From: Candidatus Glassbacteria bacterium RIFCSPLOWO2_12_FULL_58_11
GTDB lineage: Bacteria > Gemmatimonadota > Glassbacteria > GWA2-58-10
Assembly: GCA_001780825.1 (NCBI GenBank)
Contig: MFIX01000116.1
Location: 7,704 to 22,565, forward strand
Direction: 5' to 3'
DNA length: 14,862 nt
The notes beneath the pieces were generated by a model, which worked only from the letters and a program-made list of their open reading frames with translations, had not been told where the DNA came from and did no database searches. The first letter of the stretch is position 1. Each line of letters opens with the position of its first letter. Shown one piece after another: positions 1 to 7,411 of the stretch. The translations under genes and the position numbers were made by a program.

Positions 1-1470
1 ACAGGGATCGCGGTGGTGGAAAATACTTTTCCCTGGGCCCACACCGATAACCTGTATGCCGGTAACTACTGCGCCTTTTACGACTATACAATAAAAGGAT
101 CGGCAAGCGAGCCGCTGCCCTCGATACCCCGGGTTTCGGGTCCGGGGACAGTGACGATCCGCAACGGCAAGATCAAAAGCGCCGCCCGGGGCATTTTATC
201 CTGGGGCATCCAATCCACTGCCGGCGAGGTGAGAATGGTCCTGGACAACCTGCTGATAAGCTCCGCCGGGATCAATACCAATGCGGTTGACATACCGTTT
301 GGAGAAATCAGCAATTGCCGCTTTGAGATCGACACGCCCTTTATCATCAACCGGCATATCAGTGAACACGCCGTGGTCCTGCGCCGGGTCAAAGCCTCCG
401 AGGTTCACGACTGCGAATTCCTCGGCGGCCAGGGCTGCCTCAATTTCATGGGGCCGCACAGCCTGATCCACGATAACCTGTTTGTGAACCGCCAGATGGT
501 AACCAATCACTACTGTGTCATGGCCCGCGGCGACAGCTCCAGAGTGTACCGCAACCGCTTCGAGCCGGAGATCGGCAGCGGGCTGGAGATTTTCCGCCAC
601 AATTATATCGAGGTTTTCGACAACACGTTCATTATCGAGGCCTCGCCTCCGACCTGCGAGTACGGACACGAGGAGTACAGCACTACCGCGATCCGGATCG
701 CCGACTACAATGCCCGGCCCGGCGCGCCGGACGGCTGCGCTGGCAACCGGATCTACCGGAACAAGATGCAGATCACGGGGCGGGATTTCCCGCGGGTCCC
801 GGACTATAAACCGATGGCCTGGGCTTTTTTCTACAGCACCAGCGGCGGGGAAAATTATGTTTACGATAACGACATAACTGTGGAGCAGCGAGACCTGGGT
901 ACCAAGGCCGAGGCCTCGGCCATCTATATCGGCGGAGGCAGTATCGGCGGGCAGTTCTACGATAACCGGATCACTACCAATGTTCCTGCCGCGTGGATCG
1001 GCAATCCGTATGGCGGGGCCGCGGGAGCGGTGCTGCGCAATAACACGATTGGCAAATCGGCGAATGCACCGTCAGATTTCAAGCCCATCCGGATGGGCTT
1101 TTCAGAAAGGGAGGACTGCCTGGCCCGGGATATCGAATTCCATTCAAATATCATCCAGGGCACGGATTTCGCGGTCGAAGCGACCGGGCAAAACCACGGC
1201 TATTCGGTTTACTGGACGCTCAGGGTCAAATTGGTCGGCAGGTTGGTCAAGGCGGCAGCCGGAAAGGAAATTCAGGTGCTCGACCGCGAAGGCAATTTGG
1301 CCGCTGATGGCAAAACCGACCAGAACGGAGAGTTCAGCGCGGAGCTGCTCGAATACACGCTGGATGGGCAAAAGCGGATGGATTCCGCGCCTTACACAGT
1401 CAAGGTGGACCGGTTGAAAAAGAATGTCGAGCTGAAGAAGAATAGCGAGATTGAAATAATTATCAAATAG
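1..1470 (+). CDS. Right-handed parallel beta-helix protein, 3' part (5' end outside the window)
   Basis: The frame is open from base 1 and ends at TAG 1468-1470, so the GTG codons at 13 and 16 are probably internal and the true start lies upstream. The body has irregular short repeats typical of right-handed beta-helix (pectate-lyase-like/PbH1) proteins: Asn- and Asp-rich turns such as NRIYRNKM, NYVYDNDI, GQFYDNRI, VLRNNTI and IEFHSNII, each followed by a hydrophobic strand. From about base 1205 the pattern changes to a compact beta domain (YWTLRVKLVGRLV, then DREGNLAADGKTDQNGEFSA) that resembles a carboxypeptidase-regulatory-like/transthyretin-like fold. Such proteins usually bind or cleave polysaccharides outside the cell. 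I cannot identify a catalytic site, and the N-terminus with any signal peptide is missing. The next gene is convergent and encodes a glycoside hydrolase, which is consistent with carbohydrate handling. The fold is fairly sure; the function is not. Confidence 0.85.
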   Translation, partial: TGIAVVENTFPWAHTDNLYAGNYCAFYDYTIKGSASEPLPSIPRVSGPGTVTIRNGKIKSAARGILSWGIQSTAGEVRMVLDNLLISSAGINTNAVDIPFGEISNCRFEIDTPFIINRHISEHAVVLRRVKASEVHDCEFLGGQGCLNFMGPHSLIHDNLFVNRQMVTNHYCVMARGDSSRVYRNRFEPEIGSGLEIFRHNYIEVFDNTFIIEASPPTCEYGHEEYSTTAIRIADYNARPGAPDGCAGNRIYRNKMQITGRDFPRVPDYKPMAWAFFYSTSGGENYVYDNDITVEQRDLGTKAEASAIYIGGGSIGGQFYDNRITTNVPAAWIGNPYGGAAGAVLRNNTIGKSANAPSDFKPIRMGFSEREDCLARDIEFHSNIIQGTDFAVEATGQNHGYSVYWTLRVKLVGRLVKAAAGKEIQVLDREGNLAADGKTDQNGEFSAELLEYTLDGQKRMDSAPYTVKVDRLKKNVELKKNSEIEIIIK

Positions 1471-1551
1471 CGGCCGGGGCGGGATTTAAAGTCAAGGAAT
1501 GCCGGCGGTATTTAACAGTCAGTGCTGCTTAATACTAGATGAAATAAAATT

Positions 1552-1587
1552 AAAAAAATGTAGGGGCAATTCATGAATTGCCCCTAC
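1552..1587 (-). terminator. Palindromic intrinsic terminator of the GH42-like gene
   Basis: Bases 1560-1587 are a perfect 28-base palindrome (half-site GTAGGGGCAATTCA). Read on the minus strand it is followed at once by A and seven Ts (1558-1552), then further AT-rich sequence. That is the classic stem plus U-tract arrangement, 75 bases downstream of the TGA of the minus-strand hydrolase. On the plus strand no comparable T-run follows, so it probably serves mainly the minus-strand gene. It belongs to the same sequence family as the palindrome at 11016-11045. Confidence 0.7.
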
Positions 1588-1662
1588 GCAAGATATAAAT
1601 TTTCACCCGGATTATTCACAAACCCGCATACTCGTGAATTTTATTAATCGTACCAGGCTCAT

Positions 1663-4600
1663 TCACCGTGCGCTTACCCGCGGCCCTCCGGCTTTCTCGA
1701 CCCGGAAAATGGTCTCCTGCCAGGGCTCCAGCCTCACGTGGTTGCCGGTAATCTTGCTCAGGCTGCGCAGGTCGATCATTTGCCCGATATCGCTTTGCCC
1801 CTTGATCTCGAACTCGAGCGCCGCGGGGCCCAGGTTGCTGGCATAGATCAGGTAGTCGTTTTTGCGCTCGACCGAGCGGACCTCGGCGCCGGTTACCGGG
1901 TCTCCCTGGCTGTCGATCGCCAGCAGTGGCCGGGTAAGCTCGAGGCGTTCGGCCAGCGGCTCCAGGATCGCCATATAATCCTCAGCTTTCAGCGGGGCGG
2001 CCAGGTAGTAAATCCGTCCTTTGCCTTTTTCGATCAGGACCAGCGCCGGCGCGCCATCGGTGAAAGTCGCCAGCACCTTGTTGCCCCCGGCCTCCAGTTT
2101 CTGCACCAGGCCCTCGGAATGCAGCACCGCGGGCTTCCGTCCGCTGAATATATCCTCCTCGCCGGTCTGGATTTCCCGGTTCACCTCCCCGAAAACCATG
2201 GTTTGGCTGATACTCTGGTCGTAGTTCTGGACCCGCTCGCCCTTGCCCAGAACCTCCGGCAGGGTGACATCGGTCACCTTGAGCCCCAGCTCCGGGATAC
2301 GGTCCGCGGGATTAGCGTACTGGTCGAAGAGGAATGATTCCGGCACTATAACTACAGTTCCGCCCTCGGAAACATATTTCAGCACCGCGGCGGCCACCTC
2401 GGGCGGGCAGTACTTGACCGCGGGCAGGATCAGCAGCTTGAGACCGGCAAGCTTACCCTCAAGGACCTGTTTCTCGCTGACAAATCCGATCCGGCAGCCC
2501 AGGAACCGCGAGCCCTGCCAGACATTTCCCAGCGCCTGGAGATAGGGCGTGCGGCCCGCGCGATGCAGCTCGGGCGGGACCTGCACGATGCTGGTCTTAG
2601 AATAGAGAAGCGCCACCTCAGGCTCCGGCTTCAGAAATTCGGCGATCTCGTTCGACAGGCGGCGGACATCCAGGCCCAGGCGCAGCACCTCAGCCACATC
2701 CGAAAGCGGGATGTCCCAACTATGCGGCAATGAGGACTCGTTCATCCCGTGGTACTCAACGCTGGGTGTGCGGGCCCACCACCACTTGGCAATTGAGGAT
2801 TTGCCGTGGAGAAACTGCAGCAGGATCCCGTGGGCGTCGCCGCCCATCTCCGGCTCAACCATCGCTTTTTTCTTCTCGCTCAGGCTGAGGAACAGGTCGG
2901 AGAATATGTAGGAGCCGCCGGACTCGTTCAGGATCACGTCATCAACCTCGTTGATTATCATCTCCTCATCGATACCCGAGGTGCCGTTGGCCGAGGAGAG
3001 CATGCTCGAGGTGCCGCCGGCGGTGATTGGAATGTCCGGGTCCAGCTTCCTGATCTGAGACTTGGCGAACTTGAGATAGTCGGTGAAACGGCGGGTGTTG
3101 AAAACCGCCCAGTCATACCAGGCGGCGCGGTTGACATCCGGCAGGGGGGCCGCATTGCGGGTCTCCGGAGCGGTTATCCCGGCGAAAGAGCTGTAGCTGG
3201 TGTTCCAGAGACGGTTGAGCTTTTCCACGGTGCCGTATTTGGCCTTGAGCCAGTCGCGGAACATCTGCTGGCTGGTCTCGCAGTAGCAGATATACATCAG
3301 CTCGTAGGCCATGATATTATACAGCAGGTTCGGGTTGTTTTTCCATTCCTCGTAGCGCTGTTTGGTGTATTCGAAAACCGCCTCGCGAATATGCGGGCTT
3401 TCCAGGCAGACCACCACGTTCTCTTTCCTCCCGCCCATCGACCAGCGGTCCTTGACCAGGTGCCCGCACCAGCCGTCCCAGCCCACGCGGTGAGTGCCGG
3501 GGTACTTGTGGAAGGTTTCGTACACCGGGGAACTCTCGATATCGTAGCGCGAGCCTCCGCCCACGGTGTAGCTTTCCAGGCGGTGGTTGAACGGCGCGAA
3601 ATAATCCATCAGCGGCCCCTCGTTCACGATCAGCATCGACAGGACGATCACCGGGTTGCCCAGCTTGTCGCGGAAAAAGCCGTCTTTTTGCGGCAGTCCG
3701 TGCAGTACCGGATAGGGCGGGACATAGAGCGGCTGAGGATTGACCTCATCCTCGGGCAGCTCGACCCTGCCGGGGTCCTGCGCTCCGAGCACCTTGCGCA
3801 GCGCCTCGATGCTTTCCCCGCAGGAGGAAATGACATACTCCAGGATTTTCCTCTCCTCCTCTTCGCTCTGGAACCAGACCAGCTTGCCTCTGACCTCCCG
3901 GCCGACCTCCGCGGTCAGCAGGGGAATGCGCCAGTAGAAGCTCTGGTAGCCCTGGAGCTCGGCTGCGGCCACCTCCCGGCGAAGCGTTGCCTCGGCCTGA
4001 TCGGCCCGCGCGCGAAGTTGTTTCATATCCACGCTGGGTACGATCTTGTCCTGCGGCCCATATAGAGAGGGGAAGACATAGCGGTCCTCGATCACCACCC
4101 GGCAGTCCCGCGGGTCGGCGGCCGAGGCGGTTGACTGGCCTTCTGCGCCAGCCACCAGCCGCAGATTGTCAATAAACAGCTCTCCGCCCTGACGGCCGAA
4201 ATCGAGGCTGAACCTTCTGATCCGGTCCAGCGCCAGGTGCCGGTCGCCATCCTCGACCATGGCTTTCTTGAGCTGAAGCTCATAGTGGTTCCAGCCCCGG
4301 TTCATGAAAATTTTGCCTCCGCGATAGGACTGGCCCTGGATTTCCGCCTGTTCATCCGACCCCAGCTCGTCATTGATCTGGATATTGGCGTTTTGCACCG
4401 TGCCGCTCGGATTGTAGATATCGAATTTCAGCAGATCGTAAGCGCTCCAGTCGCCGGGCAGCTTGTCGCTGACCAACCCGCGCGACCTGCGGTCAGACAA
4501 ATCCAGCCGCAGCCCGCTTTTCCCATGGGCCACGTAACTTGTGGAAATGGATACCGGTCCACTCCAGAGCTGGAGCGAGGAATCGCTTTCGAAATCGTCC

Positions 4601-4698
4601 AGTACCTGGGTATTATTTGTCACGGCCGGAGGGGTGGAACAGGCCATGAACGAGAACAGGACCAGAAGCAGGGACGGAAGGCTGAAACGGGGCATCAT
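1663..4698 (-). CDS. Lipoprotein glycoside hydrolase, GH42 (beta-galactosidase)-like
   Basis: This 1011-residue protein begins with a lipoprotein signal peptide (hydrophobic residues 8-18, lipobox FMAC, Cys20), so it is probably anchored in the outer membrane. Residues about 32-185 form a beta-sandwich, carbohydrate-binding-like region (VLDDFESDSS, then an 'ELFIDNLRLV' end). Residues about 340-680 resemble the GH42 catalytic barrel: a Cys-rich segment YICYCETSQQMFRDWLKAKY leads into GTVEKLNRLW, a family hallmark. Glu466 (AYELMY) is the likely acid/base; Glu615 or Glu617 (MVEPEMGG) the likely nucleophile. Residues about 690-900 look like the GH42 glutaminase-like trimerisation domain. The Asn that normally precedes the acid/base Glu is Tyr465 here, so the substrate may not be a beta-galactoside. 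Two ATGs sit in tandem; GGAG lies 3 bases before the first (4698) and 6 before the second (4695), which favours 4695. The fold assignment is good; the substrate is unknown. Confidence 0.85.
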   Translation of the reverse strand: MMPRFSLPSLLLVLFSFMACSTPPAVTNNTQVLDDFESDSSLQLWSGPVSISTSYVAHGKSGLRLDLSDRRSRGLVSDKLPGDWSAYDLLKFDIYNPSGTVQNANIQINDELGSDEQAEIQGQSYRGGKIFMNRGWNHYELQLKKAMVEDGDRHLALDRIRRFSLDFGRQGGELFIDNLRLVAGAEGQSTASAADPRDCRVVIEDRYVFPSLYGPQDKIVPSVDMKQLRARADQAEATLRREVAAAELQGYQSFYWRIPLLTAEVGREVRGKLVWFQSEEEERKILEYVISSCGESIEALRKVLGAQDPGRVELPEDEVNPQPLYVPPYPVLHGLPQKDGFFRDKLGNPVIVLSMLIVNEGPLMDYFAPFNHRLESYTVGGGSRYDIESSPVYETFHKYPGTHRVGWDGWCGHLVKDRWSMGGRKENVVVCLESPHIREAVFEYTKQRYEEWKNNPNLLYNIMAYELMYICYCETSQQMFRDWLKAKYGTVEKLNRLWNTSYSSFAGITAPETRNAAPLPDVNRAAWYDWAVFNTRRFTDYLKFAKSQIRKLDPDIPITAGGTSSMLSSANGTSGIDEEMIINEVDDVILNESGGSYIFSDLFLSLSEKKKAMVEPEMGGDAHGILLQFLHGKSSIAKWWWARTPSVEYHGMNESSLPHSWDIPLSDVAEVLRLGLDVRRLSNEIAEFLKPEPEVALLYSKTSIVQVPPELHRAGRTPYLQALGNVWQGSRFLGCRIGFVSEKQVLEGKLAGLKLLILPAVKYCPPEVAAAVLKYVSEGGTVVIVPESFLFDQYANPADRIPELGLKVTDVTLPEVLGKGERVQNYDQSISQTMVFGEVNREIQTGEEDIFSGRKPAVLHSEGLVQKLEAGGNKVLATFTDGAPALVLIEKGKGRIYYLAAPLKAEDYMAILEPLAERLELTRPLLAIDSQGDPVTGAEVRSVERKNDYLIYASNLGPAALEFEIKGQSDIGQMIDLRSLSKITGNHVRLEPWQETIFRVEKAGGPRVSAR

Positions 4699-4755
4699 GT
4701 TCTCCGGGTAAATGTAAAACGGCGCAGGGAGGCGAACCGGACAGTTCAGGATTGA

Positions 4756-4761
4756 ATTATA
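4756..4761 (-). promoter_or_regulatory. Possible -10 element for the GH42-like gene
   Basis: The minus strand reads an exact TATAAT here, about 58 bases upstream of the first ATG of the hydrolase. No acceptable -35 hexamer is found at 16-18 bases spacing, so this rests on the -10 alone and is weak. Confidence 0.25.
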
Positions 4762-5041
4762 ACTAGTCGAGGTGGAACCGGCTATCGAAAACAGGCGGAT
4801 ACCAGATCAAAAAGGATGCCAATTTGAAAGAAGGTAATAAATAATTGAAATTTAAAAGTCAGCTCGGCAGCGTCAGGAAAGCATTTTCTCAAATCCGTAA
4901 ATTCGGTGCTAAATTTTGAGAATAATTTTCCGAATGGGGAGGGGAAGGAGAGCTTCCGGTACTCGCCCGGGGCCGCAGCATCGGTTTCCGCCGCGGCGAT
5001 CCGGCAGTCTCAAAACGCAGGCTCTCTTCCGGCCGGAATAA

Positions 5042-5070
5042 TTGATTCCGCCGGCAATGCTTATTATAAT
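5042..5070 (+). promoter_or_regulatory. Sigma70-type promoter of the acetolactate-synthase-like gene
   Basis: TTGATT (5042-5047) and an exact TATAAT (5065-5070) are separated by exactly 17 bases. The expected start of transcription is near 5077, giving a leader of about 170 bases before the ATG at 5245. This is the best sigma70-like promoter in the window. Lineage-specific promoter preferences are unknown, so the call rests on general consensus. Confidence 0.55.
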
Positions 5071-5071
5071 A

Positions 5072-5100
5072 ATGCGTCCGAATTTCGAAGCGGACGGCAT
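5072..5100 (+). promoter_or_regulatory. Inverted repeat over the predicted transcription start
   Basis: ATGCGTCCG (5072-5080) pairs with CGGACGGCAT (5091-5100) with a single bulged G, leaving a 10-base loop that includes TTCGAA. It begins one base after the -10 hexamer and covers the predicted start site. It could be an operator or the first hairpin of the leader RNA. Confidence 0.4.
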
Positions 5101-5244
5101 ACCATGATTCCGGCATGGATTTTCTCAAGCCGCCGTGCCGCTTTGACGATTCAGGAAAAGAATCTGAGAATGATAATTGATTCTGTATTATTCCTTGAGC
5201 GGCGATAAGCAAATTATACAGAGAAAAATAAAGGAGTAAGCGGA

Positions 5245-7125
5245 ATGGTTCCGGATAGAAAAAAAAGAGTGCAACAGATAACCGAAAGGTTTATTTCCGC
5301 CCAGGATGCCACGCCGGTAATCGGCGCCTGCCTGGTCCCGCTGCTGCTGGCCGGCCAGGGCCAGGAGGTGGTGCCCTCGCTCCAGGGCGGCCAGATCATG
5401 CCCACCATGGACCGGGTGGGCCGCTCCGGGCTGAAACAGGTATTTTTCAAGAGCGAGGCCGGGCTAGGGTTCGCCCTGCTGGGCATGGCCAAAAGCTCGC
5501 GCCGTCCTGCGGTGGGAGTGGTTACCTCGGGTCCGGGCGGCTTGAACACGATTACGCCGCTGGCCGATGCCACGCGGGACTGCGTCCCGATCGGCATGCT
5601 TTCAGGCCAGGTGCCGATCTCCGCCATGGGCACCGATGCTTTCCAGGGCGTCGATATAATCGAGGTCGTCCGGCCGATTACCAAGTCCGCGCGCTTTATC
5701 GAAAGCCTCGAGATGCTCCTCGGCAGTATACCGCGCGACCTGGGTCTGTCGATCAGCGGCAAGCCGGGGAGCGTGTTCTGGGATCTGCCCAAGGATGTCC
5801 AGTTCACCCATATCGACAACCTCCGGGAGCTGGCCGCGCGGATCGAGGGTTACGAACAATACGTGGAAAAGCCCGAGCTGGATACCGAGAGCCTGGACCG
5901 GGCGATCGAGCTGCTCTACCGCTCGGAGAGCCCGGCGATCCTGGCCGGTTACGGCCTGGTCCTGGGGAATGTGTACGCTGAGTTCCACGAGCTGCTGGCC
6001 CGGACCAGCCTGCCGGTAATCCATACCCTGCCGGGCAAGGCCGCGGTCAGCTCCGCCTACCGTTACAGCATGGGAATGCTCGGCATGCATGGGCTCTATT
6101 CGGGCAGCGCGGCGATCTACCTTTCCGATTTCGTGCTCTCCCTCGGCGGCCGTTATGATGACCGCGCGGTCGGCAACCCCGAGGTGTTCGCTCCGGCCGC
6201 CCGCCAGCGGGGAGCTCTCGTGCACGTGGATGTCGAAAAGATACAGTTCGGCAAGTCCCGGGACCTCCTGGCGCACAAGCTCTGCGTGCATGGAGATTCC
6301 GGAGATGTCGTGCGCTACCTGCTGGATAACCTGGATCCCAAAAGGCTCAAAATCGAGCCCTGGCTCAAGCGGCTGGAAAAGATCAAGGCTGAGAACCCCG
6401 CGCCGCCGAGCCGCTTCGCCGGCGGGGAGGAGATGGATATCATCTACCTGCTGGAGCAGGTAAACCGGCTCACCGCGGACATTCCGGACAAGCTGCTGGT
6501 CACCGATGTCGGTAACCACCAGATGTGGTCCGCCCAGCGGCTCAAGATTACCGGCCCCAACTCCTATTTCACCTCGGCCGGCCTGGGGACCATGGGCTCG
6601 GGCATTTCCCAGGCGCTGGGAGTGCAGCTTGCCAACCCCGGCCGTCTGGTGCTCGATATCCAGGGCGATGAGAGCTCCTTTTTCTGCAATATGGAGCTGC
6701 GCACCGCGGTCCGCTACCAGATACCGATCAAAGTGCTGCTGGTTAACAACGGCGGCCAGTGCATCGTCCACCAGTGGACCGACAGCATGTTCGGCGGCAA
6801 CAATGTGGGGGTTATCGAGCAGATTGGCGAGGCCCCGAGGATGGATTATGTGCGCAATGCCGAATCTTATGGCGTGCGGGCCGAAAGGGTGACCCTGAAG
6901 AAAGACTTCCAAGGCGCTCTGATGCGCGCCCTGGACCATGAGGGCCCTTGCCTGATCGAGTGCGTGGTGCCCCACGAGGAATGCTATCCCTGGATCAAGC
7001 CCGGACACGGCTTCCCGGAGATAATGGCCGGCTACCCGCCGTCGCCAGGAAAAGTTCCGGTCCCGGAGACTGTGCCTTCCGGCAGCGGCGAATTTGATGA
7101 GTCTGAAAGCGAGCCGTCTCCCTGA
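5245..7125 (+). CDS. Acetolactate-synthase-like thiamine-diphosphate enzyme (IlvB family)
   Basis: This 626-residue protein has the three-domain layout of acetohydroxyacid synthase catalytic subunits. The N-terminal PYR domain has the ThDP-activating Glu71 (FFKSEAG), SGPGGLNTITPLADA (95-109) and SGQVPISAMGTDAFQG (120-135). The central domain keeps the LGGRYDDR motif (300-307; usually GARFDDR). The PP domain holds GDE (474-476), NN (501-502) and WTDSMFGG. The usual reaction is condensation of two pyruvates, or pyruvate and 2-oxobutanoate. Departures: GDG is GDE; the C-terminal region reads YPWIKPGHGF where synthases have an M-[IV]-P-P-G segment; and there is an acidic Pro/Ser/Glu tail after about 590, against a usual length of about 570. 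No small subunit or other branched-chain amino acid gene is adjacent. AAGGAG (5231-5236) lies 8 bases before ATG. The family is certain; the exact substrate is not. Confidence 0.88.
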   Translation: MVPDRKKRVQQITERFISAQDATPVIGACLVPLLLAGQGQEVVPSLQGGQIMPTMDRVGRSGLKQVFFKSEAGLGFALLGMAKSSRRPAVGVVTSGPGGLNTITPLADATRDCVPIGMLSGQVPISAMGTDAFQGVDIIEVVRPITKSARFIESLEMLLGSIPRDLGLSISGKPGSVFWDLPKDVQFTHIDNLRELAARIEGYEQYVEKPELDTESLDRAIELLYRSESPAILAGYGLVLGNVYAEFHELLARTSLPVIHTLPGKAAVSSAYRYSMGMLGMHGLYSGSAAIYLSDFVLSLGGRYDDRAVGNPEVFAPAARQRGALVHVDVEKIQFGKSRDLLAHKLCVHGDSGDVVRYLLDNLDPKRLKIEPWLKRLEKIKAENPAPPSRFAGGEEMDIIYLLEQVNRLTADIPDKLLVTDVGNHQMWSAQRLKITGPNSYFTSAGLGTMGSGISQALGVQLANPGRLVLDIQGDESSFFCNMELRTAVRYQIPIKVLLVNNGGQCIVHQWTDSMFGGNNVGVIEQIGEAPRMDYVRNAESYGVRAERVTLKKDFQGALMRALDHEGPCLIECVVPHEECYPWIKPGHGFPEIMAGYPPSPGKVPVPETVPSGSGEFDESESEPSP

Positions 7126-7181
7126 TCCGTAATTTACGGGAATCTGAAAGACAGAGGCCGCCTGAAAAAAGCTGATTGCTG

Positions 7182-7220
7182 AAAGGTATCTTCGCCAGGG
7201 CGGGGATACCTTTTTATTTT
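7182..7220 (+). terminator. Intrinsic terminator after the acetolactate-synthase-like gene
   Basis: AAAGGTATC (7182-7190) and GATACCTTT (7205-7213) form a perfect 9-base-pair stem. The 14-base loop can form a further CGC/GCG pairing, and the T-rich tract TTTTTATTTT runs over 7211-7220. It lies 56 bases after the TGA at 7123-7125, so the gene is probably transcribed alone. Confidence 0.8.
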
Positions 7221-7262
7221 CCGACAGTCGAGAAAAACCTGCCGGGTGAGACAAAATTTATT

Positions 7263-7304
7263 CAGCGGGGTATCCCTCTAGCACATGGGACCACATGTGC
7301 GCTG
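7263..7304 (+). repeat. Nested inverted repeats upstream of the beta-propeller gene
   Basis: GCACATG (7281-7287) and CATGTGC (7294-7300) form a perfect 7-base inverted repeat with a 6-base loop. The outer arms CAGCG (7263-7267) and CGCTG (7300-7304) can also pair. It lies about 110 bases before the ATG, in a stretch with no good promoter hexamers. It could be an operator or leader hairpin. Confidence 0.35.
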
Positions 7305-7411
7305 GACTGCGCTTGAGTTCGGGCCGGGGCAGGTGTTATTGTAAGAATGCCCGGTCTGCCCGGTCTTTCTAATATACCCGGGGCCATGAGCGCCAAAAAC
7401 CGGAGAGACGG

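Larger units (their letters stand above)
4699..5244. other. Divergent intergenic region with regulatory signals but no convincing gene
   Basis: This 546-base gap separates the minus-strand hydrolase from the plus-strand ThDP enzyme. It contains AT-rich blocks (about 4801-4930 and 5039-5075), the promoter and inverted repeat listed separately, and a 12-base palindrome TTCCGGCCGGAA at 5027-5038 just upstream of the -35 element. Open frames of about 100 codons exist on both strands (4906-5208 and 4889-5212), but they overlap each other and the promoter, lack ribosome-binding sites and have unlikely composition. I treat the gap as regulatory DNA. Confidence 0.6.

Noticed and set aside
2806..4065. 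419-codon plus-strand open frame inside the GH42-like gene
   Set aside because: It lies antisense to a protein with clear GH42 motifs and a lipobox. Its composition (many Val, Gly, His, Asp) is that of a shadow frame in GC-rich DNA, and no domain was recognised.
4906..5208. 100-codon plus-strand frame in the 4699-5244 gap
   Set aside because: It starts at GTG without a ribosome site, overlaps the predicted promoter and a minus-strand frame of the same size, and its product shows no domain or signal features.
5602..7254. 550-codon minus-strand open frame over the ThDP enzyme
   Set aside because: It is antisense to a well-conserved acetolactate-synthase-like gene, runs through that gene's terminator, and has no recognisable domain.
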